DNA from: Clostridiaceae bacterium
GTDB lineage: Bacteria > Bacillota > Clostridia > TANB77 > CAG-508
Direction of reading: 5' to 3'
Assembly (NCBI GenBank): GCA_021771025.1
Contig: JAETPW010000021.1
Span: 1-49,675 of the forward strand
DNA length: 49,675 bases
Program-made: the position numbers and the translations under genes
Part shown: positions 7,696-17,277 of the stretch, in pieces
How the letters are laid out: every line of letters starts with the position of its first letter
Position numbering within the stretch: position 1 is the stretch's first letter
Notes under the pieces: generated by a model
The model's database searches: none
What the model saw: the letters and a program-made list of their open reading frames with translations, nothing else
What the model was told of the DNA's origin: nothing

Positions 7696-7893
7696 TTATG
7701 GTATAAAGTATAAAATTAATGCTCCCCCTATTGCTATGATAAATCCTACTATTTTTAAGCCACTCGATCCTTCATTTTGATCTCCAAAGCCAAAAAACTT
7801 TTTGGTAATGATCCTAGCATCATAAATTAAAATAACTCCTGCTAGTATCATAAGAATCGCTATTATTTTTATGATTATTGGTAACATACGCAT
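7696..7893 (-). CDS. small two-helix membrane protein
   Basis: About 65 residues from the ATG at 7893, which is 6 nt after AAAGG. Two hydrophobic helices (about 5-25 and 45-65) flank a short charged loop (KKFFGFGDQNEGSSGLK). Similar short two-helix proteins of unknown function occur in Clostridia. It stands alone and no function is assigned. Confidence 0.65.
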   Translation of the reverse strand: MRMLPIIIKIIAILMILAGVILIYDARIITKKFFGFGDQNEGSSGLKIVGFIIAIGGALILYFIP

Positions 7894-7937
7894 CAACATC
7901 CTTTTTTTCTTCTATTACTATCTTAATATGGATTTCC

Positions 7938-7973
7938 AAAAAAGTCAAGGGCATGGAAATTATCCATGCCCTT
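7938..7973 (-). terminator. terminator of the gene at 7995
   Basis: AAGGGCATGGA and TCCATGCCCTT (minus strand) form an 11-bp stem followed by GACTTTTTT. Confidence 0.75.
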
Positions 7974-7994
7974 AGGAAACACTTTTAATCTAAA

Positions 7995-8321
7995 TCAAAA
8001 TACTGTTTGTATGTACCTTTGAATCATTTTTACATATCTTTGCTGAAAACTTCTCTCTGTTTCGTTTTCCTCTTTCTGCATTTTAGGGAAACGGTCTAAA
8101 TACGTATAATTCTTTGTTTTCACCGAAGGTATACTTCTTGATTCCCAAGCTTCTATGATTTGAACTAACTCTTTGTTAGTCAATTCCTCTATTTTCACTT
8201 TCTGTACTACCATTTGTGACAAATATTTTGTGCCAATTAGTTCCCTATTGACACCAAGCATCAATATTACTTCATATTTGTGGCTTTCTTGTTTGCACTT
8301 CTCTGCATCTGTCATTGTCAT
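7995..8321 (-). CDS. uncharacterised helical protein
   Basis: 108 residues from the ATG at 8321, 9 nt after GGAGG (a longer frame exists, but this start is better supported). The chain is hydrophilic and mostly helical. The region LGVNRELIGTKYLSQMVVQK is faintly reminiscent of the helix that opens the Spo0A C-terminal domain, but I would not assign it on that basis. It has its own terminator. Confidence 0.6.
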   Translation of the reverse strand: MTMTDAEKCKQESHKYEVILMLGVNRELIGTKYLSQMVVQKVKIEELTNKELVQIIEAWESRSIPSVKTKNYTYLDRFPKMQKEENETERSFQQRYVKMIQRYIQTVF

Positions 8322-8481
8322 GTTGTGTTCCTCCTTTTCCAGACTCATTTATTTCTGGTTTCTTTTGTTACTTCGTCTTAAAGACACTTTTTTTATGTTA
8401 GCCTATTTTTAGAATATTTTGTCTTTTTTTGTCATGAAAAGGCGATTTTTCTTTAGGAAATATGTTTTTTTTTATTTTGGA

Positions 8482-10527
8482 TCAGATTTCAATTCTTGTT
8501 TTAAATTTATCACTAATTAATTGTTTTATGATCTGATTTTCTTTTTTTTCTAATTCTGGATCTTCTACCATTAAGTTTTGTGCAGCTTGTTGAGCTAATT
8601 TTAAGATTGGCATATCTTCAAATAAATTGGCAATTTTAAATTCTGGTATTCCATGTTGCATTGTTCCAAAAAAGTCACCTGATCCTCTAAGTTCTAAGTC
8701 TTTTTCAGAAATGATAAATCCATCATTTGTTTCGCACATTACTTTCATTCTCTTACGTATGGTTTCTCCTTTTCCTTCGTATTTTAAGATACAAAATGAT
8801 TGATATTCTCCTCTTCCCACTCTTCCGCGTAATTGGTGAAGTTGAGCAAGCCCAAATCGTTCTGCATTTTCAATTACCATGATGTTGGCATTTGGAACAT
8901 CCACCCCAACTTCAATTACTGTAGTGGAAATTAATAAATCAATTTTCTGTTTTTTAAATTGGTTCATGATTTCTTCTTTTTCTTTTGGTTTCATCTTTCC
9001 GTGAATATAGGCTACTCGGTAGTTTGGGAATATTTCCGTTTGATATTTTTCGTAGACTTCGCTCACTGATCGCAAGTCCATTTCTTCATTTTCTTCTACT
9101 AATGGGCAGACAATGTAGGCTTGTCTTCCTTGTTCTAGTTGTTTTTGAATAAACGCATCGATGCGTGATGCCATTTGTTTCGTTACCGCAAAGGTTTCTA
9201 TTTTTTTTCGGTTTGGTGGTAGTTCATCAATGATGGAAATGTCTAAATCACCATATAAAATTAGGGCTAACGTCCTTGGTATTGGGGTTGCTGACATAAC
9301 CAGTACGTCTGGATTTTGCCCTTTTTCTGCTATTGTGGTTCTTTGTTTTACCCCAAAACGATGTTGCTCGTCTGTTACGACCAATCCTAATTTTTTGAAT
9401 TCTACTTTTTCTTCCAATAAAGCATGAGTTCCAATGATGATGTCAATTTCTCCTTCTGCTAGTCTACTTAGGATGTTTTCTTTTTGTTTTTTGGTAATTC
9501 CGGATATTAATAATTCAGAACGAATATTTTTTTCATCTAATATGGCTTTAAAATTATGCCAATGTTGTGTGGCTAAAATAGCAGTTGGTGCCATAATCGC
9601 TACTTGATAACCTGATTTTACTGCTTTATAAGCTGCGCACATGGCTACTGCTGTTTTTCCTGATCCTACATCTCCTTGTAATAAACGGTTCATTGGTTTA
9701 GTCGATTCCATATTTTCATCAATTTCTTGTAAGACACGTAATTGTGCTTTTGTCATTTGGAAAGGGAAGGCTTGAATAATATCTGACATTTTTGCTTCTT
9801 TCTCAAAAGAAATTCCCTTATCTTCGCTTAAGTATTTATTTTTTAAGGCAAGTAAGGCTAATTGTGTGGAAAATAACTCTTCAAATACTAAACGTTTTCT
9901 GGCTTTAGTAAAGTCTTCTATGCTAGTGGGAAAATGAATGTATTTTGTGGCTAGATTAATTTCTTCTAAGTTTACAGCTTTTCTTATTTTTTCTGGCAAG
10001 GTTTCTGGTAGTTTGCCTTCTACTTCTTGAATGGCATTTTCCATGATTTTTCTTAGGGAATTTTGGCTTAATTGAAAGGTTAATGGGTAGATCGGAATAA
10101 TTCTTCCTGTGTTTTGCTTTTTTCCCCATTCATCAAAAACAGGCGAAGTTATTTCTAGTTTGCCAAAGGAGTGATTGACTTTTCCATAAAATCGATATTT
10201 ATTTCCTGGTTCAAATTTATTTTTTAAGTAGGATTGATTAAACCACGTTACTGTCGCAACTCCTGTTTCGTCTCGGATGATTAGTTTTTGCATCGTACGA
10301 TTGCGTGGTAATCGTGTTTCTATTATTTTGGCGCAAGCTACCGCTTCTATTGTTACTTCTTCTCCATGAGCACATTCGCTTAGTGGTTTTGCTTTACTTC
10401 GGTCTTCATATGTTCTAGGGTAATAGGTAATTAAATCGTTTAGGCTAAAAATCCCTAATTTATTTAACAAAAGAACTCGATTAGGTCCTACTCCTTTAAT
10501 GTATTTTACATCTTTATTTAAATCCAT
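8482..10527 (-). CDS. recG: ATP-dependent DNA helicase RecG
   Basis: 681 residues from the ATG at 10527 (Shine-Dalgarno GGAG 8 nt upstream), the usual length. RecG remodels stalled forks and branched DNA. The N-terminal wedge/OB domain starts VKYIKGVGPNRVLLLNKLGI. The helicase motifs follow: I GDVGSGKTAVA, Ia APTAILA, II VVTDEQHRFG, III MSATPIPRTL, V TTVIEVGVDVPNA, VI QLRGRVGRG. The TRG-like C-terminus is present. It lies 20 bp after a phosphoesterase gene and is probably co-transcribed with it. Confidence 0.96.
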   Translation of the reverse strand: MDLNKDVKYIKGVGPNRVLLLNKLGIFSLNDLITYYPRTYEDRSKAKPLSECAHGEEVTIEAVACAKIIETRLPRNRTMQKLIIRDETGVATVTWFNQSYLKNKFEPGNKYRFYGKVNHSFGKLEITSPVFDEWGKKQNTGRIIPIYPLTFQLSQNSLRKIMENAIQEVEGKLPETLPEKIRKAVNLEEINLATKYIHFPTSIEDFTKARKRLVFEELFSTQLALLALKNKYLSEDKGISFEKEAKMSDIIQAFPFQMTKAQLRVLQEIDENMESTKPMNRLLQGDVGSGKTAVAMCAAYKAVKSGYQVAIMAPTAILATQHWHNFKAILDEKNIRSELLISGITKKQKENILSRLAEGEIDIIIGTHALLEEKVEFKKLGLVVTDEQHRFGVKQRTTIAEKGQNPDVLVMSATPIPRTLALILYGDLDISIIDELPPNRKKIETFAVTKQMASRIDAFIQKQLEQGRQAYIVCPLVEENEEMDLRSVSEVYEKYQTEIFPNYRVAYIHGKMKPKEKEEIMNQFKKQKIDLLISTTVIEVGVDVPNANIMVIENAERFGLAQLHQLRGRVGRGEYQSFCILKYEGKGETIRKRMKVMCETNDGFIISEKDLELRGSGDFFGTMQHGIPEFKIANLFEDMPILKLAQQAAQNLMVEDPELEKKENQIIKQLISDKFKTRIEI

Positions 10528-10547
10528 TTGGTAATCTCCTTCATCTA

Positions 10548-11252
10548 TTAGTGTATTTTCCAAAGTTTAAAATCAAGTGAATCACAGCTAATTAGTTTAA
10601 GTTTGATGCCTTGTACTTCTCCTTCTATTGCTTCATGAATTGCCGCTGCATGAAGGTGTCCATAATAACATTCTTTTACCCTATATTTTTTCATTACTTC
10701 TATAAATCTGGATGAAATTTTATTTTGCCCATGTTTGAGTACAGGAGGGTAGTGCATACAAACTATGATTGGTTTATTTTCTCCATAGTTTTTTATCCCC
10801 TCTTGGATAGATAGTTCTAATCGTATGATTTCTCTTTCGACCAATCGTTTATCTTCTGGATCATCTGTTAATGCCCATCCTCTTGTTCCTGCTATGATGT
10901 TTCCTTCAACTTCGTAACTATTGTTGGATAAAAAATCAATTTCTTCAAATTGATGGTCGCTTAAAAATTTTCGCATTTTGCTAACCGTTGTCCACCAATA
11001 ATCGTGATTTCCTTTTAATAGTATTTTTTTTCCGGGTAAAGAAGTTAAATAGCGGAAGTCTTCTTCTGTTTCTTCTAAATACATTGCCCAAGAAAAATCA
11101 CCTGGTAGTAAAACAGTATCTTCTTTTTTTACCTTTTGGCACCAATCTTGTCTGATTTTTTCTTCATGCCCCTTCCAATTGTCTCCGAAAATACTCATTG
11201 GCTTATTGTTTTGAAAAGATAAGTGAAGATCTGCGATTCCCCATATGGCCAT
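10548..11252 (-). CDS. calcineurin-like metallophosphoesterase
   Basis: 234 residues. The di-metal motifs are all present: IADLHL (D-x-H), LLPGDFSW (GD), LKGNHDYWW (GNHD), VCMHYPP and YYGHLH (GH-x-H). It belongs to a conserved group of small cytoplasmic phosphoesterases often found next to housekeeping genes. The substrate is unknown. Start ATG after GGAGAAAGG. It is the first gene of a likely pair with recG. Confidence 0.85.
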   Translation of the reverse strand: MAIWGIADLHLSFQNNKPMSIFGDNWKGHEEKIRQDWCQKVKKEDTVLLPGDFSWAMYLEETEEDFRYLTSLPGKKILLKGNHDYWWTTVSKMRKFLSDHQFEEIDFLSNNSYEVEGNIIAGTRGWALTDDPEDKRLVEREIIRLELSIQEGIKNYGENKPIIVCMHYPPVLKHGQNKISSRFIEVMKKYRVKECYYGHLHAAAIHEAIEGEVQGIKLKLISCDSLDFKLWKIH

Positions 11253-11490
11253 TTGCCTTTCTCCTTTTCTTATTTTTAGTGATTTATGTTTTATTTATCG
11301 TCGTTTTGGTTTAGTTTGCTCTTGATGGATAGTATGTTCTAATTGTCATGTTGATTTATTTTCCGCTTTCCCCATTTTAGAAAATGCCATTCATCTGCGT
11401 TAATCACATTTTTAAGATGTGCCTTAGCTATGTCAAATACATCAACCTATTTCTCTCTAGGCTACTCTATATTAATGAAATTACTATCAT

Positions 11491-12488
11491 TTAGGTAAGT
11501 TTTAAATTAGGAATAGCATTTAAGGATAAATTGTCTCTTTCTCCTTCTATAAAATGATAGTATCCGAGCTGATGCAATCATTGCTGCATTATCTGTACAA
11601 AGGGATAATTGTGGCATCACTATTTTTATTCCTTCTTTTTCTAAATCTAAGAAAGCTTTGCGAATATAACTGTTAGCTGAAACCCCTCCTGCTAGTGCGA
11701 TAGTATTTATTGGCTCAGGGATCTGCTTTAATGCTTTTTTGGTATTTTCCATTAACACTTCAGTCACTGCTTTTTGGAAACTAGCACACAAATTAGCTTT
11801 ATTTAAATTTGGTGTTTTGTGATTTAAGTTGATTACTGCTGTTTTTATTCCACTAAAACTAAAATCCAAGTTATCAAAAAACGTTTTTGGCAAATCGTAT
11901 TCAGGAACTCCTTCTTTAGCTAGTTTATCTACTTTAGGTCCTCCCGGATAACCTAATCCGATCACTCTTGCGACCTTATCAAAAGCCTCACCTATGGCAT
12001 CATCTCTTGTTTTTCCTAATACTTGGCTATGAGTATAATCTTTTACATAGACAATTTGTGTATTTCCACCCGACATCATAATACATAAAAAAGGAGGTTT
12101 TAAATCTGGATAAGTTAAATAATTAGCGGCAATATGACCTTCAATGTGGTTAACACCAACTAGTGGTTTGTGCAAGCTAAAACTTAGTGCTTTAGCATAG
12201 GAAAGTCCAACTAACAAAGCCCCGACTAATCCGAGGTCCATAAGTTGGGCAGATAGCATCAATATCTTGCCAAGAAACATGAGCCTCTTCCAAAGCTTTT
12301 GATGTTACTCTTGAAATTGCTTCAATATGATTACGGGAAGCAATTTCAGGAACAACCCCACCATATTTCTCATGAATAGGAATTTGCGTATCAATGCAAT
12401 TGGCTAAAATTTCTCTACCATTTTTGACAATAGCTACTGATGTTTCATCACAGCTTGATTCAATACCTAATGTGATTATTTGTTTCAT
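11491..12488 (-). CDS. tsaD: tRNA t6A synthesis protein TsaD, needing two +1 frameshifts
   Basis: TsaD transfers the threonylcarbamoyl group to A37 of ANN-decoding tRNAs and is nearly universal. Three frames together give about 331 residues, the normal length. Segment 1 (from 12488) has [12 protein letters not shown] and [14 protein letters not shown]. It ends ...TYGP at CCU CGG (12231-12236), and the +1 frame goes on [16 protein letters not shown]. Segment 2 has the metal site HIEGH and MSGGNTQIV and ends ...[11 protein letters not shown] at GCU CGG (11564-11569). The +1 frame then gives GYYHFIEGE and [12 protein letters not shown], stopping at 11491. Each join restores the family consensus with no residue lost; only one base (C) must be skipped. 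Either programmed +1 shifting at CGG, or sequencing error, or a dead gene. Confidence 0.88.
11564..11569 (-). other. +1 frameshift site 2 of tsaD (GCU CGG A)
   Basis: Zero-frame GCT CGG ATA; skipping the C gives GCT GGA TAC and the conserved TsaD C-terminus (AGYYH). Confidence 0.7.
12231..12236 (-). other. +1 frameshift site 1 of tsaD (CCU CGG A)
   Basis: Zero-frame CCT CGG ATT; skipping the C gives CCT GGA TTA, restoring [13 protein letters not shown]. Confidence 0.7.
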
Positions 12489-12524
12489 CTGTTTCTCCTT
12501 TTATTTTTTTCTTTTTCCCTCTTT

Positions 12525-12590
12525 TCCCAGATTGGGGACGGGGTAAAATAGGGCAAAATTACCCTATTTTACCCCGTCCCCAATCTGGGA
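12525..12590. repeat. near-perfect 29-bp palindrome (GGGGACGGGG type)
   Basis: Arms 12525-12553 and 12562-12590 are exact inverted copies around an 8-nt loop. It lies directly after the stop of the M50 protease gene and probably also acts as a terminator. The inner GGGGACGG links it to four other REP-like hairpins in the window. Confidence 0.85.
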
Positions 12591-12591
12591 G

Positions 12592-13332
12592 TTAGATATG
12601 AAAAATTAATTTTCCTAGTGCTAATATGGCGTTACTGATTCCTCCAATGGCTGGAGTAATGATTATACCAGCTAACCCTGTGATCCATAGTAAGACAAAT
12701 GCTACATAGAATATGGTTTCATTGTTGACAAACCATTGCTTTGCTTTATAGGGTAAAAATGGCATGATTACTTTTGATCCGTCTAGTGGTGGTAATGGTA
12801 TTAAGTTAAATACGCCAAGCCCTATGTTTACTGAAATGGTGCCTGCTAGGATTAGCATAACTGCATTTCCCATAGAGGATAACATGAATGACATATCTGC
12901 AAATTTGTAAATAGCACAATAGATTAGGGTAAATACTATGGCTAATAGGAAGTTCATACATGGTCCAGCGATGGATACAATGGCTTCTCCTTTTTCCATA
13001 GACATTTTTCTGGTGTAGTTGGTTGGGTTGACGTGTACTGGTTTTCCCCATCCAAATCCTGCTACTAGTAACATGATAGATCCGATTGGGTCTAAGTGAT
13101 CTAGTGGATTTAGACTTAATCGACCTTCTCTTCTTGCTGTATCATCTCCTAAACGGTCTGCGGCAAAAGCATGGGCAAATTCGTGGAAGGTGATGGCAAT
13201 TAATACTCCCGGGATACTTAGTAATAGGCTAAATAGTGCCCCTGGATTGGTAGCATATTGTACTAATGTGGATAGGATCAGTACCCCTAAAATAACGTAG
13301 ATAATTCTTTTATCAAATTGAAAATTAAACAT
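12592..13332 (-). CDS. M50-family site-2-type zinc metalloprotease (membrane)
   Basis: 246 residues, polytopic. The zinc site is FHEFAHAFAADRLGD (HExxH) near 47, and the third ligand region is NLIPLPPLDGSK near 175. Helices flank both motifs. This is the compact class of M50 peptidase (SpoIVFB/YwhC-like, without PDZ domain) common in Firmicutes. The substrate is unknown. Normal Shine-Dalgarno AAAGGAG. A large palindrome follows the stop. Confidence 0.88.
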   Translation of the reverse strand: MFNFQFDKRIIYVILGVLILSTLVQYATNPGALFSLLLSIPGVLIAITFHEFAHAFAADRLGDDTARREGRLSLNPLDHLDPIGSIMLLVAGFGWGKPVHVNPTNYTRKMSMEKGEAIVSIAGPCMNFLLAIVFTLIYCAIYKFADMSFMLSSMGNAVMLILAGTISVNIGLGVFNLIPLPPLDGSKVIMPFLPYKAKQWFVNNETIFYVAFVLLWITGLAGIIITPAIGGISNAILALGKLIFHI

Positions 13333-13491
13333 TTTTTCTCCTTTGCTTCCCCTTTTTGGTTTTATTTTCTGTAAGCTATTTTATGAAAGATTGAATTTGT
13401 CTTTAGTTGTTAATGTCTGTTTATTTTATTACTCCATAGGCAGGTACATTAATGGATATACTTGTTAGTTCAAATGATTTAGTTATATGGT

Positions 13492-15012
13492 TTATGATCG
13501 GTCTACTAATGGCTTCATGGTTGGAAATAATAACACATCTCTAATTGATGCTGAATTGGTTAATAACATGACTAAACGATCTATTCCTATTCCTAATCCG
13601 CCTGTTGGTGGTAGTCCTATTTCTAGTGCTTGAATGTAATCTTCGTCCATCATTCCTGCTTCTTCGTCTCCTGCTTCTCTAGCTTCTACTTGTTTTTTGA
13701 AACGTTCGTATTGATCGATTGGATCATTTAGTTCTGAGAAAGCATTTCCGTATTCACGACCACCAATGAAACATTCAAAACGTTCCGTTAGTCGTTTGTC
13801 TGTTTTTGATTTTTTGGCTAATGGTGATATTTCTACTGGATAGTCGTAGATAAAGGTTGGCTGGATTAATGTTTTTTCTACGTATTCATCAAAGAAGAAA
13901 CTGATGACATCTCCTCTGGTTTCTTTGGTTTTGTCAGGAATTTCAATTTTTCTTTCTTTGGCTAGTTTTACTGCTTCTTCGTCTGTTTCAATTTCATTAA
14001 AGTCAATTCCTGTTACTTCTTTGATGGAATCAATCATACTGATTCTTTTCCATCCTGGTTTTAGGTCAATTTCTTGATCTTGATAGGTGACTTTAGTTGT
14101 TCCTAGTACTTCTTTTGCTGTTCTTGAGAAGATTTCTTCTGTGATGTCCATCATGTCATGATAATCTTGGTAAGAAGCATATAACTCTAACATGGTAAAT
14201 TCCGGATTATGTCTAATATCCATTCCTTCGTTGCGGAATACTCTTCCTAGTTCATAGACTTTATCAAAACCTCCTACGATTAGACGTTTTAGGTTTAATT
14301 CTAGGGCAATACGTAAATACATATCGATGTCTAAGGCGTTGTGATGAGTGATAAATGGTCTAGCTGTTGCTCCTCCTGATATGGTATTTAGGATTGGTGT
14401 TTCTACTTCTAGGTATCCTTTTTCATTTAAAATTTCTCTTATTTTACTAATTATTTTACTTCTTACGATGAAACTTTCTTTTACTTCAGGATTAACAATA
14501 AGATCTGTATATCTTTGGCGATAACGTAAGTCAGGATCTTTTAGTCCATGAAATTTTTCTGGTAATGGACGTAGTGATTTTGAAAGTAATGTTACTTCTT
14601 TGGCATGAACAGAGATTTCTTCTGTTCTGGTTTTGAAGACAAATCCAGTAATACCAATCATGTCTCCTATATCATAGGTTTTAAAGGCTTTGTAGCTTTC
14701 TTCTCCTAAGTCATTGATACTAACATAACTTTGAATTCTTTCATCACAGTCTTGAATCGTGCAGAAAGATGCTTTTCCCATAATTCTTTTGGCAATGATA
14801 CGTCCTGCCACAGTTACGTCTTTTTCTGCAAATTTGTCGTAATTTGCTTTGATTTCTCCTGCTGTGTTTGTACGATTAAACTTAGTAATTTCAAATGGAT
14901 CTTTTCCTTGTTCTTGTAATTCTTGTAATTTTTCTCTTCTAATTTGCATTAAGTGATTCATATCTAATTCTGGTTCTTGTTCTGGTAAATTTTTGTTTTG
15001 ATTTTCTTGCAT
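13492..15012 (-). CDS. lysS: lysyl-tRNA synthetase, class II
   Basis: 506 residues, full length. It charges tRNA-Lys. The N-terminal OB anticodon-binding fold (about 60-165) is followed by the class II core: motif 1 around [19 protein letters not shown], motif 2 [18 protein letters not shown] and motif 3 [14 protein letters not shown]. It has a well-spaced AAAGGAG. The gap to the next gene upstream holds two large hairpin repeats. Confidence 0.97.
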   Translation of the reverse strand: MQENQNKNLPEQEPELDMNHLMQIRREKLQELQEQGKDPFEITKFNRTNTAGEIKANYDKFAEKDVTVAGRIIAKRIMGKASFCTIQDCDERIQSYVSINDLGEESYKAFKTYDIGDMIGITGFVFKTRTEEISVHAKEVTLLSKSLRPLPEKFHGLKDPDLRYRQRYTDLIVNPEVKESFIVRSKIISKIREILNEKGYLEVETPILNTISGGATARPFITHHNALDIDMYLRIALELNLKRLIVGGFDKVYELGRVFRNEGMDIRHNPEFTMLELYASYQDYHDMMDITEEIFSRTAKEVLGTTKVTYQDQEIDLKPGWKRISMIDSIKEVTGIDFNEIETDEEAVKLAKERKIEIPDKTKETRGDVISFFFDEYVEKTLIQPTFIYDYPVEISPLAKKSKTDKRLTERFECFIGGREYGNAFSELNDPIDQYERFKKQVEAREAGDEEAGMMDEDYIQALEIGLPPTGGLGIGIDRLVMLLTNSASIRDVLLFPTMKPLVDRS

Positions 15013-15144
15013 AATTAAGCTCTCCTTTGATTTTTATTTTTCATTATTATATAGTAAATTGGCGGAAAAGTAAAGGAATTCGTCTGAAATTTCTAAGGAA
15101 ATGGTTCTTATTGGTTATTCTTTATGACTGCTGAAAATGGAACC

Positions 15145-15330
15145 GTGTAAAAAGGGAAACCTAGATAATGGTAATCCTATTCATTTAACCTTCCATAGCA
15201 GGGTCTTTTTAAAACCCTTAGGTCCCTCACAAAGAAGCTGGTAATCGGGTTTTAAGCCTAACGCGGGTCTTAGGGAACTGTCAGGTATAAATGAATAGGA
15301 TTACCATTATCTAGGTTTCCCTTTTTACAC
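15145..15330 (-). repeat. hairpin element A (minus orientation)
   Basis: Arms 15145-15187 and 15288-15330 are perfect 43-bp inverted repeats enclosing a core of about 100 nt (15188-15287). The core is the reverse complement of the cores of elements B-D, sharing AGACCCGCG-, CTTAAAACCCG- and CTATGGAAGA-type blocks. A and B lie head to head. Confidence 0.9.
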
Positions 15331-15391
15331 TACTCTACAGTAGATAGGGCTGTAAATTGTACAACACTAACTAATATTATGTCCAAAAGTA

Positions 15392-15576
15392 GCCTTAAAG
15401 TAGTTCTAAGTTATGGCTTATGTTGATGAATTTAGATCTGACAGTTCCCCAAGACCCGCGTTAGGCTTAAAACCCGATTTTGGGCTCCTTGTGAGGGACC
15501 TAAGGGTTTTAAAATGACCCTGCTATGGAAGATTAAATTCATCAACATAAGCCATAACTTAGAACTACTTTAAGGC
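15392..15576 (+). repeat. hairpin element B
   Basis: Arms 15392-15434 and 15534-15576 (43 nt) are exact inverted copies. The core at 15435-15533 contains GACAGTTCCCCAAGACCCGC and CCCTGCTATGGAAGATT. GCGGACTCATTCCTC-like sequence follows the right arm, as in C and D. The whole 15013-15685 gap holds only A and B. Confidence 0.9.
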
Positions 15577-15685
15577 GGACTCATTCCTCAACAATATTAT
15601 CAAGTAGCAGAAAAATACATAATCATATCCGTATCCATTTAAAGGCAGTCTACCTAAAATAGCGACGAATGGTTACTCTCATATT

Positions 15686-16141
15686 TTACGTTTTGCTTAT
15701 TCCTAATACATTATGTGCTCTCACTTTTAATGTCTCATTTTTTTCTATCTCAATTAACTGACTTTCAATATAATCTTTCACTAACTCAGTATCCTTTTCA
15801 TTTAGTTTCTTTTCTTCCAGAATTCTTAATACAGCATCATAAAACTGTCTATCTTTTTCTGTCAAAGGTGAGGTTTGTATATTCACCAATTTCCCACTAT
15901 TACTATTTTCTTTGTTACTATCGATCTTTTCCTGATATTCTTTTGGGCAATAACGTTTCATTATCTTTTCAAATCTTTTTTCTTCTTGTTTTATTAGTTC
16001 TTCTCCCTTTCCTACTGGTGTATCATACAATAACTCTTGTTTACGATTGTACTGATAAATCATCCTTGTTAAAATAAGACACAAACATGATGCCACGATA
16101 AAAATAATGAGAAACATTAGTATTTTTTTTGCTATTTTCAT
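15686..16141 (-). CDS. single-pass membrane protein of unknown function
   Basis: 151 residues from the ATG at 16141, after AAAGGGGAG. An N-terminal membrane helix (ILMFLIIFIVASCLCLIL) is followed by a charged, largely helical extracytoplasmic domain with many Glu and Lys and no Cys pair. It has no lipobox, so it is probably a membrane-anchored protein. Family not recognised. Confidence 0.65.
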   Translation of the reverse strand: MKIAKKILMFLIIFIVASCLCLILTRMIYQYNRKQELLYDTPVGKGEELIKQEEKRFEKIMKRYCPKEYQEKIDSNKENSNSGKLVNIQTSPLTEKDRQFYDAVLRILEEKKLNEKDTELVKDYIESQLIEIEKNETLKVRAHNVLGISKT

Positions 16142-16281
16142 TGCTATCTCCCCTTTTTCTTTCAAATTTATGATTAAGGTTATTCTATCATTCTTGGCTG
16201 AAAAAGTAAAGAAACCACCCACCTTTCAGTGAATCGTCTCTTTACCTTTTTATTTTTAGATGAGAGGCTATATTTATTGAA

Positions 16282-16542
16282 TTAGATTTTCATCTTTTCT
16301 TCATTTTCTGTTTCTGCTTTTCCTATTTTATCGGAAAAGAATATTTCAGCTACTGTTTTGATATCTAAATTAAATAATTGTGTTATGATAATTACTTCAC
16401 TTACAAAAAATTCTTGTTTCCCTGTTAATTTATCTTTCATCACTTCTTCGGTAATATCTAATTTTTCTGCCAATTGCTCAGCTGTTACATTTCTTTTTTC
16501 CATTAAAGATTTTACTCGATCTCCTACAATTTCAGGTTTCAT
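16282..16542 (-). CDS. small XRE-like HTH protein
   Basis: 86 residues, Shine-Dalgarno AAGGAG. It has a helix-turn-helix pattern: VKSLMEKRNVTAEQLAEKLDITEEVMKDKL, then QEFFVSEVIIITQLFNLDIKTVAEIFF. This matches the XRE fold closely in spacing, ending with a short charged tail. It is divergent from a second small HTH gene at 16728. Target unknown. Confidence 0.75.
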   Translation of the reverse strand: MKPEIVGDRVKSLMEKRNVTAEQLAEKLDITEEVMKDKLTGKQEFFVSEVIIITQLFNLDIKTVAEIFFSDKIGKAETENEEKMKI

Positions 16543-16578
16543 AATTTTTGCTCCTTTTCTCGTTTCGTCTATAGAAAC

Positions 16579-16607
16579 ATTTTATATTATTTTATTTTTC
16601 TTGTCAA
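16579..16607 (-). promoter_or_regulatory. promoter of the HTH gene at 16282
   Basis: Minus strand TTGACA (16602-16607), 17 bp, TAAAAT (16579-16584). Confidence 0.65.
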
Positions 16608-16660
16608 TAGCATTGTTCTATTTTTGGTATTTATTTCCTTTGTTTTCTTTTTCATTTCAG

Positions 16661-16689
16661 TTTACAAATTAATTTTTCCATGATATAAT
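16661..16689 (+). promoter_or_regulatory. promoter of the HTH gene at 16728
   Basis: TTTACA (16661-16666), 17 bp, TATAAT (16684-16689). Confidence 0.65.
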
Positions 16690-16727
16690 AAGGTATAAGT
16701 TAAATCTTGCTAATAGGGGGTATTAAG

Positions 16728-16961
16728 TTGGACAATCTTTTTCCTACTCGATTTACCGAAATTTTAAGTGAATCTGATATGAATTATGAAGAAGTAGCTC
16801 ATCATTTAGGCTTTCAATCAAAAGGAACTATTTCTAAATATGCCAATGGTAAAAATAAGAAAGTGGATATCAGTACTGTTATTAAAATAGCTGATTTATT
16901 CCATGTTTCTCCTATCTGGTTAATTGGACTTACTGATGATAAACATTATCAAATCCATTAA
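16728..16961 (+). CDS. small XRE-family DNA-binding protein (TTG start)
   Basis: 77 residues using TTG at 16728, placed 7 nt after GGGGG. HTH elements: FTEILSESDMNYEEVAHHLGF, QSKGTISKYANGKNKKVDIS (recognition helix) and VIKIADLFHVSPIWLIGLTDD. This matches the XRE fold. Probably a repressor acting on the shared intergenic region with the divergent HTH gene. Confidence 0.8.
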   Translation: MDNLFPTRFTEILSESDMNYEEVAHHLGFQSKGTISKYANGKNKKVDISTVIKIADLFHVSPIWLIGLTDDKHYQIH

Positions 16962-17080
16962 TCTTTTTATGATTTTATCCTAACATGATTGTCGAAATAA
17001 TGTTATTTTTGTTTATCAAAGGAACAATTTCTTTTACATTGTCAAAAAAATAATTTATTTGTAAAAATCTTTGTTAAGCT

Positions 17081-17190
17081 ATCACCATTTTTACAGTTAT
17101 TAAAATTGATACAGCAGCGTAAAGTAACCTAGCATAAAGGGGATTAGACTTATGTATTTCTTTAAGTTGTTGCTATGACTGTAATGATAA
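17081..17190. other. gene-free stretch with possible RNA structure
   Basis: In the 16962-17273 gap, TTACAGT (about 17090) and ACTGTAA (about 17178) are inverted, with inner AGCAGC/GTTGCT-like pairing. No promoter or family was recognised. Confidence 0.2.
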
Positions 17191-17220
17191 TAAACTATTT
17201 TAGGTTCATTGATAGAATAA

Positions 17221-17277
17221 AAAATAGCTTTATCTTATCCTTAATTATTTAGGTTAAGATAAAAGCTATTTTTTTAT
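17221..17277 (-). terminator. terminator of the ctsR-clpC operon
   Basis: AATAGCTTTTATCTTAACC pairs with its complement across AATTATTTA-like loop bases, then T run; it begins at the clpC stop codon. Confidence 0.85.
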
